Assembly: GCF_037975245.1 (NCBI RefSeq)
Contig: NC_092574.1
Location: forward strand, 25,191,213-25,255,212
From: Apostichopus japonicus
Lineage: Eukaryota; Echinodermata; Holothuroidea; Aspidochirotida; Stichopodidae
Length of the DNA: 64,000 bases
Reading direction: 5' to 3'
Numbering within the stretch: the first letter of the stretch is position 1; each line of letters starts with the position of its first letter. Positions 25,771-36,485 of the stretch are shown here, piece after piece. The position numbers and the translations under genes are program-made. Below the pieces are notes generated by a model. That model searched no databases. It saw only the letters and a program-made list of their open reading frames with translations, and was not told where the DNA came from.

Positions 25771-28700
25771 GATCACGTGAAGTCATATGATAAACACTTA
25801 AAGACTTATTTGTAGAGTAACTGTTTAATATTCTCATACAAACTGAGGCAAGGAATTTGTATGCCAACTGGCATTCTGTTTTATCAATATATTGGGACAA
25901 GGGTAGGGAACACCGCTTACCTCGCGGTCTGCTCGCGTAGGCGCAGAGTTCCTGATTGTGTATAGTAGGTTACATATGAATACAACTCTAACCTATATAA
26001 AGGTATGGCGTGCATAAAACGCCTTCGCAACCGAAATATGTGACTCAATAAGAAACACCCCGCAATGCACTTGATATTATTGCTTTAATAGAATATATAT
26101 TGTTTGAACAACGTTCCACGATTGTTGTTTGCATTGATACCGTTATGAAGTGTTTAAACTTTCAACGAGTGCTGCAATCATGCGTGACCAATGGTGTTGC
26201 GTTATACTGTCGTCCTCAGGAAAAACAACAGTAGGCCTATATCTATAAACTTAATAGCCTATGTTTAGCAAGACACACAGGTGCGGGTATATACATACAG
26301 CACGATACGTTCACTGTCAGCCTATTTCTCATCATTCTCGGATAGTGCGGACTTTAGACTGGAAAACAGTAGTTTGTTGAATAGATCTGAACAGTTTAAT
26401 ATGCTATATAGGTAGCTTAATCTTTGTGAAAACAATCTGTCCACAGCAGCAAAATAGCTAGTTTTATTGATTACTGGAATTGTAGCCTATAAAGTGTCAT
26501 TTTCTATGTTTGTTAAACCTGCTATATCCGACCATGAATTGCGTGAAATCGTTTCGGTTTTGGTGTCAAAGGAATTCGGCAAATGGTTCGCAATGTTTTT
26601 GAGCTATTCTCGATCAACGTGCAGAGGAAGCTGATTCATAACATATGGAAAAGAGCAATCGTACAGTTGATATTATTGTGGCATTCAAATATTTCTTACA
26701 GACAATATTTATTGTGTTTGGACAATGCTAACTTCTAGTTCGTCGTTAGATATATAGGCTGTAATTCGAAAGATTCTTCATTACTGGAGAGAAGTCGGGA
26801 CGTTCAGGTTTATCGATGAACACTTTTATCGCGTCGGCGGATCCTCACCACTCGTCACAACTTGGAACTTCCCTGGCCAATGCCCAAACGTTTAGGATCA
26901 CCTACGGACCTTTTGTCTATATTTGGTTATTTGTGAGTCTATTGAGGTCGTGACCTTTACTCATCCATATACCCTTGATCTGTGGGATTCGTTTCACTGT
27001 GTATTGTTGTTTTGAGTAGAAAGATCAGAAATCCTATCGCTTCTCACAGTAGGGTCACTGTGAGTCACAGAGGGAACTTCTTCTGTTGTATGGTGATTCC
27101 ACACTAACCGCACCTAATTTGAGACAATAGAAAGCATATGTTTCAAATAATGTAGTCAAGATAGCCCGTCGTCGTTTATACTTGGAGTCGCGTCAGAAAT
27201 GTACACAGACCGGATAATACACTGACGTCGTAAACATTCAAGATAGGCTTGGCTGCCTTGACTAGTATTTAACAAGCGGCTTGGCAATAAAACACGTGTT
27301 TCAAGCCAGTCTAACTCAACCACTTAAATATATACCAGCGATTATATACTACCGTTATTGAATACTTGAAACCCTATCTCAAGGAGATCCAGCCAGTAGA
27401 CACACAGCGTGTTCAGGTTAGACACAATCGTGCTGGAATCCTCAATACAGACGTGATTATTATTACTATTATTAATACTATCATATATTAATGTGCACGG
27501 ATTCTGCAACTCTGGATAAATCATCAGTTTCTTTTTCGACCAAAATGGATTCGTCTTCAAGGTAAGGGTTTATAGTAATTGCCATTGGATATTGTGGCGT
27601 TGATATCAAAACTGTTAGATTTTCTAACGTTGCTGCATGTATCTTCTGTTTCAGCTCCCTGCAGGCTGCATGTGTCCCAATTTAGTTGATACAGGCCACA
27701 AGGTCACGTATTTGAAATCTCAATTACTGCGCTTGTCAGCCTCATGACCTGTGTACTGCAGTATGTCATATCAATGGTTACTATATTAGAAATGAATCAT
27801 AATAACAAGACATGAAAAGTGTCTTTCGATAACACTCATAAAGTAAACTATAGACCGAAGGGGAAGGTTTTGTCTTTAGAAATTCGTCAAAGTGATATCA
27901 TTTTGTTGCTATTTTCTATGCACGCTACGGTAATTGCACCGGTGCATCATGGGTACAGAGATAACCGGTAACTGCTTCCCCGTAATAGAACAGTTACTAT
28001 ATATAACACCATGATATCATACATATATTTGACTGAATGTACAAGGTGTACGGTCTTGTAATTAGAAGCAATTTATCCCTGATTGATTTCAACCTCCATT
28101 AATATACTTTATGATTGATTCTATACCGTTGAAAGTACACACGGTTTGATGTTGATATTTCTTGTCCGCGTAGTAAAGTATGACTCATCAAACAAAGGTA
28201 TGCTAAGCCGCGGTATGCGTTGGTTAGGCTTCGCCCTAACTGTTATTGTGTTGTGCGACGGAGACTTTGTCACTCACTCATAATTAATTTTATAGCCTAC
28301 ATATAGGTCATTAGTTAGTACTGTGCAGTAACACCTGGATTATCCGAACTTTTTCTTCAGGTCACTGGATTATCTAGATCCGACATCCAACCATTCATAA
28401 TCTCAAAATATTGTACATGTTTCATCAATGTGGTCAACACAACGATAACGAATACAACAAATGCAAAGTCCCTCTGACTCTGAAGCTATATGTGACTAGG
28501 CACTGACACAGTGTTGTATTTCACATGGTAAGATTCACCCATGACAAGCTATAGCTTATTAAATTATTGTGTTTATATTATAACTTCGTATGTGTATCTA
28601 TTTTTATGACGCCCAGGCTTGTAAACACGTTATTACTTCTGGAGGAACAAGGAACATATATGTAAATATCATTAATTTGTGTTTATGTATGTGTGTCAAT

Positions 28701-30397
28701 GTTTATGACGCCCAAGCTTGTAAACACGATAACTACAAGACTACAGACCCAGGCTCCGTAGTCAATTTGGTGTCCCGGAACTAACGCCAAAGGGCAGGGA
28801 AATATGGGTCACATGAGCAATGCAAACAAAGGGGAACGGTGACATAAATGACCCTGGGGCCCGCCCGACCTGCTGGCTCCCGACACCTTTGATCATTCCT
28901 ATGACCACAAGTCGCAATGGTACCTAATTGACCTAGCTATTTCAAGGTGTGTGACATCTCCAGATCACCATACAACAGTAAGATACGCTATGCCATATGT
29001 GCCGATAATATGAAATATCAGGCAACCTGCTCAGTAACAGCCTAATGGGCTAAATTGCCGCTTGTGAAGCCTTGTATATACAGTTAGTCATTCGCACGTA
29101 TACCGTATACACTTCGTCAGAATCGACTGTTTGTTAAAGCGATGATTTTAATATTATAAGTAGTTACGGTGTCGCACAATAGTTGTGATTAATGTTGTAA
29201 ACAGTTGTCGAAAACTCAAAGCACTTGAATGTATAGTGAATCTCCTCCATATTACCATGGAAACCAATGATCGCATGGTATATGAATGTGAAATGAGTGT
29301 AACCTTTCACCAAGTGAACCTTCCTTCATAGTGATGTTACTGTAAGCTTAATGTAGGCTTTGTACTGGATTAAAGGAATAAGTAAACTCAAATCACTTTC
29401 CCGTGGCATTTGCTCAAATATGACACATGGTGTTACTTAGATTATGAAACCAAGTTTTAAGTTAAAGCAGCCTTTCGGTTAAATTAGGATCATTTTTGCG
29501 AATGAAATTCATTAATAATTCGACACTTCCTTGGTCAAACATCTGTGAGGGTGTCAGAGTTTTCAAGTATGTTGCCATATGGGTAAAATTGAAGACCAAA
29601 TGCGAAACGAAATGTGTCATTATAGGTTATGGTTCGAATATGACCTTTCATAGATGTAACTATATATCTACCCTTCTCTGCATATTAAAATATTTACCCT
29701 TTACAAAAGTAGATTGTGACGCATAAATCACCCAAATTGTGCACTTGTAAAACGACAGCTGTGGTTCAACACAGGTCATCCCCTTTAACTTTAACTTAAA
29801 TATGAATGATTATATACTGAGTACGCGAGCCATAGCAAAAAGGATATAAACACACGTTATTTGAGAAAGTATACGCTCAGGGGGATAAACAGTGGTACTT
29901 CTCATCACTACAGTAGAATTATTATCAATTTATGTATTTATGTTATAGCTGTTGTATCTGAAAACTTTTAGTGGCCTCTGGTTTAAGGTCGCACCAACCT
30001 TATAAACAGTTATTGACAATTATATACAATATATCGAGACTATTAAGATTTGATATCACCAAAGAGATTTCTTCTGTCGTTAAGTGTGGCATACAAAGGA
30101 GGGCATTGTTCTGACGCGTAGTGTCTGCGTGATAGTGTAATGACCTAAATGTATATGCGTATTCTCGTCAGTTCACTCATGGATGTTTTTTACCTCCATG
30201 GTTCACTCAAACTGCATGGCGGTTTCCATGGATACCCCATCATTTCAACCCCACCCGCACACCTATCAAAACTACCGACCTACTTAACATTTTGAACTGT
30301 CCGACGGTAAATCTTATTGCGCATGTTTACCTCATACTTTCGGGTCAGGTCACGTGCTATACATGTATAAACAGAAGTCTGTTTTGTATTTCTATAT
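25771..30397. other. intergenic, no supported gene
   Basis: AT-rich sequence with short fortuitous open frames only. It contains a short direct repeat at 28.6 kb, listed separately. No splice-bounded exon with recognisable product was found on either strand. Confidence 0.35.
28603..28728. repeat. direct repeat, about 27 bp, 99 bp apart
   Basis: tttatgacgcccaggcttgt and the following aaacacg at 28603-28629 recur at 28702-28728 with one substitution. The sequence between also shares tgtgt-rich text, pointing to a local duplication. Confidence 0.75.
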
Positions 30398-32344
30398 CAG
30401 GTGCGTATCCAGGGGGGGGCGTTGGGGGCGCGCGCCCCCCGGGTAAGGAAAAGAGGAGAGAAGAAAAAAGAGAAGAAAAAAGGGAAAAGGAGGGGGAAAA
30501 AGAAAAGGAGGAGAGGAAGGAAGGGAAAAGAAAAAGAAAAAAAGAGAAAAAAGAAAAGGAGGGAGTAGAAGATAGCCAAGACCTCGGGAAGAGAAAGAGG
30601 AACAGTCATAGTTAAAGCGCTGATCCCTATTATATACACAGGGTAGCCAGTGACAGATCAAGGATTACGGAGGGGGTGTGCGCCTCACCCTACCCCTTAC
30701 ACCGACTACTCCATTTTTGACGTTTCCATTTTTCCTCTCTCACTAATGTATCTATATAAATATTATATATGGTCTATCATAACGCGTGTGTGTGTATGGA
30801 CGCCTTAAACAATTGTACAATTGTGCTATATGGAACCAACTGTGGCTGGTCTTGAACTCGACCGAGTCGTCGGGGAATATGACGCATTTCGGGAAGGGGG
30901 CGACCGCCCCCCCCCCCCCGAGAAAATTTTCTTTATGACATCGCTAGTAATTTCAAAATAGACAATGCTTAGATGCAACTTGCAAGGCCTGGGAAGTGTC
31001 ATTTCCATCGATCTGGGAGGCATTTTCGGCAAAATTTTTTATTGTACGCTTCGCGCCAACTCATGGTGGCGCTTCGCTTAGATAGTTTGCCTACAGGCTT
31101 CGCCCCTCCCTTGGCAATTACTCGCTACACGCCTGTTCGAATTGGTAAAGTAAAGAGCAGATATAACATCATATCAGTGAGCATTGAAATGCATGTTCCA
31201 CGATGAACAGCCTCAAAAACTGTCTATGTGTGTAGTCAAAGGCGTAGGAGCCCAATTGGATTTGGGGGCTGTAATGACTTGCCCGAAAAAAGCCAAAATT
31301 TTTCGCGCGCCTCGCGCGCGTTCAACATATCGATGCCAATATCATATAAGCAAGCATCGGTCATTACATTGCATGGCATCGTGTACCGCACGGTCCGTGA
31401 AAGTTGAAAGTATACCGCCAGATGCTAATGTAAACAACCAAATGTCTTATGTAGATGGAGAAAAAGCATACAGATCAATTTATGTCAAAACTCTCTTTTA
31501 CAGTAGTAATGTCGGCCAAGCTTACAACTTTAATTTAATTACCAAGGAGATAATTTTTAAGCTATATATTGCTATTTATTTTTCTTTCAGTAGGTGCCCG
31601 AAAAATTTGGTTGCGGCGGGGGGGGGGGGGGGGGCTGCAGCCACCGCCTCCTACGGGACCTACGCCTATGTGTGTAGTGTTCGGTTTCGATATACCTGAT
31701 ATCGGAAATATCTGCTATTTTTCATTTCCTTTAACCAAGTTTTATAATAGCCATTATAAGAGGTTGCAATATTTCTACACCAATAAATTAACTGTGTCGG
31801 AATTTTCCAAAATTTCCGGACCAACATTCTTCATCATACTTTCCTCTACTCGTGCAATTTTGACCTGTCTGTTAGGGGTTGGAGGAGGTTTTTCTGTATT
31901 GGTTGTCCATAGATTGAATTTTGTGCAACATTATGGGTATGTTTTCAAGTGATTTTATTCACGAGAAATGTGAATTTTCAAATTCTCAACAAATAATGGG
32001 CTTAAAACCTTGAAAGTGGGGCTTTCGGATATTGTGGGCCGTGACGTAGAATCACCTACAAAAGCAATGATCCATAGGACATGCATTGAGGTCGAACATG
32101 ATGTGTGACTGGTGACAATCTTCAAAAAGGTTATGGATGGAAAAAAACTTTTGGGAAATACTTGGTTCTCAGGCAAAAGTGTACATATGGTTGGTCATTT
32201 TTAAGCCCGAGAAGTGCCATTTCCGGTGATCTGGGGGTATCAAAACCAGAAATTTTCTTCTACGCTCCGCGCCAACCGATGGTGGCGCTCCGCTTAGATA
32301 GTAATTCGCGCCCCCCGGGTTAGAAAATCCTGGATACGCGCCTG
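30398..32344. mobile_element. non-autonomous TIR element (possibly composite)
   Basis: The left end caggtgcgtatccagg (30398-30413) is the inverted match, 15 of 16, of the right end cctggatacgcgcctg (32329-32344). Both are followed inward by GC-rich gcgcgccccccgggt. The flanks are a 5-bp direct repeat, TATAT at 30393-30397 and 32345-32349. No transposase frame is visible. A block at about 31,047-31,095 (ggtggcgcttcgcttagata) is repeated near the right end at about 32,280-32,300. Further end-like sequences occur inside (about 31,130; 31,230; 31,660), so several related elements may be nested. Purine-rich and C/G-run sequence lies inside. The superfamily is not identified. Confidence 0.6.
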
Positions 32345-32949
32345 TATATAGGCTATAGTGAACCTGTATACACGAACGAACTCATTGTACTATACCTTAC
32401 TGTGACTTAATTGACATATATATGTCTTCAAATCGTAAAGGAGAGGTAATGTTTGAATGATTACATTAAAATGAGTTTAGTCACCTACTCACCTATATAG
32501 CAATATTGTATCTTGTATAGGGGAGTTGATTATATTGTGATCACGTATACATATTCATATTGCGCATGTGCAATTGTATAGATGTCTTGTTTGAAACTGC
32601 TGGCTACTGACTACTGCCAACTACTCCTTCACATACACGTTATATAAACTCGACTATATAGTTGTATTAAACGGTGACACAATTCTCGTAATTTAATTTC
32701 AGAAACACAAAACAGTTGTTGTAGAACTACACTTAGAACGACCTCTCATTATAATATAACGTATATATTTTACAACGTTATAGCTAGCAAATGCTCAAAG
32801 TTGTCAAGAAAACTTTATGAATGCTTTGCCAACATGTGTCTCTTACAAAATAACGTCGTTTTGACGTATTCGTTTAGTCAGTGATTCATATAACGATTTA
32901 AAAAATGGTACGAGTTTGCTGTGAAACTGCGTCAAGTCTAGAGCGTATG

Positions 32950-33086
32950 CTCTCCTCGGATATCAATTGCCTGTACCGAATACAAGAACTACAGAGGAGT
33001 AATATTATTAGTGAACACATATTCTATGTGTTTATGTGTGTATATGTGTTTTTATAGCGCCCTCGTCTGGTTTGTACACTAAACTG

Positions 33087-33134
<48 letters not shown>

Positions 33135-33508
33135 GGTGCAGGAAGTTGTGTTCCATGACAACTCCCTGGTTGGTGTGATGTCTCTTTGATTTCAGGATAT
33201 CCAATGCCTGTACCGAATAAGAGAACTACAGAGGAGTTATATTAGAGAACACATATTTTATGTGTGTATATGTGGTTCTGTAGCGCCCTCGTCTGGTTTG
33301 TACACTATACTGTATGTATATGTTGGTGTGATGTCTCTTTGGTTTCAGGATATCAAATACCTGTACCCCATAAGAGAACTACAATGGATCAATATTGTGA
33401 ACGCGTATTTTATGTGTTTATGTGTATGTGTGTCTTTCTATCTTCCCCGTCTGGCGTATGCAATACACTGTATATGTATATGTTGGTGTGATGTCTCTTT
33501 GGTTTTAG
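32950..33508 (+). repeat. tandem duplication, about 155-bp units with splice-acceptor-like ends
   Basis: Units start at about 32,959, 33,196 and 33,349, with a partial copy of the leading part ending at 33,508. Each has gatatc.a.tgcctgtacc, then gagaactaca, then a tatgtgtttatgtgt stretch and agcgccctcgtctggt. The next unit is preceded by tgatgtctctttggtttcag. The first spacing is longer because of a (TA)n expansion at 33,088-33,132. Confidence 0.8.
33088..33132. repeat. (TA)n microsatellite
   Basis: Pure TA run inside the first unit of the tandem duplication. Confidence 0.95.
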
Positions 33509-33714
33509 GCCCGTACCCAAGAGGGGGTATGATTGCGACGGGTGCATATTGTCCTCTTCCGATTTCCAATGGTCCACATGTTCCTGTGCAAAGCGCTACA
33601 GGAGACGTTCACATGCACCAACTTCGTAAACTGTCAGAGAACAAATTGGTATGGTTGCAAACCGTAACACCACTTGACATCCAAGCACATTTAATGTATG
33701 TGTACATAAATTGA
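33509..33714 (+). CDS. candidate terminal exon of unknown product
   Basis: After the acceptor-like tttggttttag (AG at 33507-33508) an open frame runs for about 68 codons to TGA. It starts with PYPRGGMIATG and later has HQLRKLSENKLVW. The composition is more protein-like than most short frames in this region, and the acceptor belongs to the tandemly repeated unit just upstream. No family is recognised and no partner exon was found, so it may be chance. Confidence 0.2.
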
Positions 33715-34861
33715 CGGCTTCTCAATGAAATGGTACTTCAGTCAACATATCACACTACCCCTTACAGACTACCCTATAGAAAACCCTGCGTATATATAGG
33801 GGCCTGGGTTTCAACCTAAAGCTTTTCGCTTACTTATACGGTGTGCCTGCAATATACTTTTGCGAGGAATAAACTTTTGTGTTTACTCGGGTTCTTCACG
33901 ATTTGTAGTTTTAGCTTAGGGTGTATTCAAATAGGATCGGTTTTCCGTATTCGGTAACCTGTAAATAATATTTACAGACCTCAATCAGACTACGCTGGGG
34001 GAATAGTTTATACAGATTTATACTATAGTAATGCCCATCGTTGTGATTGTCCAAACTTTCAGGGTAAAGGTGGACAGGGTTGCAGTTCTTTGCAAATGCT
34101 AACAAGGCCTTATTATTTATTCTTTGATGACGTATCACATTAAACAATTTAAATTGTGTACTCTACAAGATAGAATCGTTCGTGTGGGTAGTTTGTAACA
34201 ACGTGCGAAGTAACCCGATCAGTCTGTCATTGAAAAAGGGAGGGAACACCCAAACACTTAAGAACAGATGTATACGTTGACATTATACAATGTTCAGTTA
34301 ATGGTAGGCTACATGAAATACTGGAGGAGAACATATTTTCATTGAACGTGTCCTCAGTTACCAGATTATCACAAGGAAAATTTTCTTCCTTTTTTGGTCA
34401 TCTTGATTCGTTACAAATTGTGGACTTAATTGTTTGTTATATGTCTTGAATAACTGTATCCAAGGGAACATTCCTCAATTCCAGTTTCACACCTCATTTT
34501 GGAAATTAGTCTGGTTTGTTGGTCGTTGGATTGATCCGCTGGCGGTAAGTATAGTATAGGCTATGTGTCATATACGTGATACTCTTTCGCGAAAGAAAGT
34601 AGTTAATGTAGGTAGTGGGGAGGGGACGGTTGATGATAGGGGGAAGGGTTTGTCGGATCATTACAGTATTGAACTGCTTCTTGTCTCGCGGTAGTTAATC
34701 AATACATGAAAATCCGCCTTCACTGTGTAAGCTGGTTCAGGTTGACTTCCATAATCTTATTCCACATTCCACCATATGCACTGTAGTTTAGTAGTATTCT
34801 CTATTAAGGCGTATATCTTTTCGCCCAAACGAGTGACTTTATAGCGAGCAGCTATAAGATA

Positions 34862-35057
34862 TAAGATCGCTTCTCGGCCTTTTGCCTAAGATCATGAGTA
34901 GTATCTGTTCTTTTCAGGAATGGTGATACACACCTGACGATGATCACACAGTCACAGTCCCGATGCAAGGGAACTGGGGTTGAGAGCGGATCGGTCGTTC
35001 GGTAGTTTGGTTTTCGTGCCTGGGTTCTTTCCTGGGTGACTTTTCTTAAGAAAGTAT
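34862..35057 (+). pseudogene. U2-snRNA-like chimeric retrocopy with target-site duplication
   Basis: Positions 34866-34917 match the first 52 nt of U2 snRNA almost completely: ATCGCTTCTCGGCCTTTTG, then TAAGATCA, then the branch-site-pairing GTAGTATCTGTTCTT. After that the sequence abandons U2 for about 140 nt of unrelated sequence without an Sm site. The insert is flanked by agctataagata (34850-34861) and agctataggata (35058-35069), a 12-bp duplication with one mismatch. This fits LINE-mediated retroposition with template switching. It is not a functional U2 gene. Confidence 0.75.
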
Positions 35058-35211
35058 AGCTATAGGATAACCTCAATATTTTATGAGATATAACGACTCA
35101 ACCGCGATACCTAATTTGGCCAATTCTATAATGTAATTCTCGAGCCGTCTACGAGCTTCGATCCTTCGCTTTGAACTTGACTGTATTGTGTTTGGTGTTA
35201 TTCACTCTTCT

Positions 35212-35271
35212 ATGGCGGAAGATAACAGAGAAGAGGAAACAGCCAATTGGGTTGGTACGGATGCAACTTGT
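35212..35271 (+). CDS. candidate first coding exon (20 codons), possibly of the 44-kb gene
   Basis: ATGGCGGAAGATAACAGAGA opens a 20-codon acidic frame that runs into a strong donor (ACTTGT|GTAAGG). The encoded peptide (MAEDNREEE...) is acidic, like the product of the large + strand exon at 44,348. The phases do not fit directly: this exon ends in phase 0, or phase 1 if the GT two bases earlier is used, while the 44-kb exon needs a phase-2 donor. At least one intermediate exon would be required. Very short, so speculative. Confidence 0.2.
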
Positions 35272-36439
35272 GTAAGGGTGTGTGACCGTGCCGTACACAT
35301 ATGTGATAAGAAGCACTGATCAAGTGAGCAAATGTTACAATGTCTTATTATTAATGGAAAGTGGTAATGTTTGTTTTGGAAGGTAGCAGCTATTTCAAGG
35401 TTTTGAAAAGGTCATCCGTTGTAATATTAATACACTCAATAAACAAGTAGTTCCGATAAAGTGTATCCAATTCAACTCCAAATGTAACCATCGCCTTTAT
35501 TTAATATTCATAAGCTGCTAGCTGCTGCGGGCCCGTCGGCAAATGTCGGTTCCACTGGATAATGCTAATTGTTACTGTCTAGTTCCCCACCTCCCTCAAC
35601 TTTCGCCATCGCCATTACCAAAGATATATAAAAACCGTAAGCGTATACTATACATACTATAGTGTTGTGATGTACGTACAGTAATGCCCTATAACCTGAT
35701 CATTGTCTGCTTTCCATGCATTTTATCGTTTAAGTGTCCAACGACTCTCTTAAAGAGAAATATAAACACGTCACAAAGAAATAAACAAGCACGTGTTACA
35801 TATAATGTACTGTACCGTGCTTTATTTTTGAGTAAAATACCAATGTTAGTTGTACAATCCAACAATTTGTGTCATCTTCCGTATTGTGCAGAATAGCTTC
35901 ACAAAGGAATGAAACTATATTGTAGAGTAATAGTAGAATACTTCCAGTAAATCCTTCAATCGGGAGTTGGAATGACTCCTATAAGGTTGCCACCTTAAAG
36001 CATTGACGTCGTAATCAATACAATAAACAATTCAACTAATCGGGTGCAGCAATTTTATGGAATAATTTATTCCGTATTATTTCAGGTATATTTTGGCGAT
36101 GGGGTTTAGACCAGGAGGGAGTGGATTCTCATTTAGAAACTTAAATAAGTAACTTAACCTTAACGTTCACCCATTCTACCTTCCAAAATTACTTGACAAA
36201 ACCGTCTTGTACCGAGATAGTGGTATTAGCACGCAGAAACGGCGGCCATTATGTTCCAAAAGATGTTTCATTGCACAACTGATGTTTAATACTGCAAATT
36301 TATTTCGAAAGCAACACTTTGTGTTGAGTCATGAGAATATTTCAGTTCAACAATCCCATTGTAACGCACTGCAGAACGGATATATTGAATGTTCGCATTA
36401 TGGATCGAAATCGCTGCATGGGATTTTCATTCAATTTTG

Positions 36440-36485
36440 TCTCAGTTAAACCATGAAGGTAAAACAGATCATGGTTAAACTGAGA
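36440..36485. repeat. perfect inverted repeat, 17-bp arms, 12-nt loop
   Basis: tctcagttaaaccatga (36440-36456) is the exact reverse complement of tcatggttaaactgaga (36469-36485). Confidence 0.9.

Noticed and set aside
30392..30661. Lys/Glu or Phe/Pro-rich frames at 30.4-30.6 kb
   Set aside because: Produced by a purine-rich low-complexity stretch inside the TIR element.
34862..35057. Functional U2 snRNA gene
   Set aside because: Only the first 52 nt resemble U2. The Sm site and 3' stem-loops are missing, and flanking duplications show retroposition.
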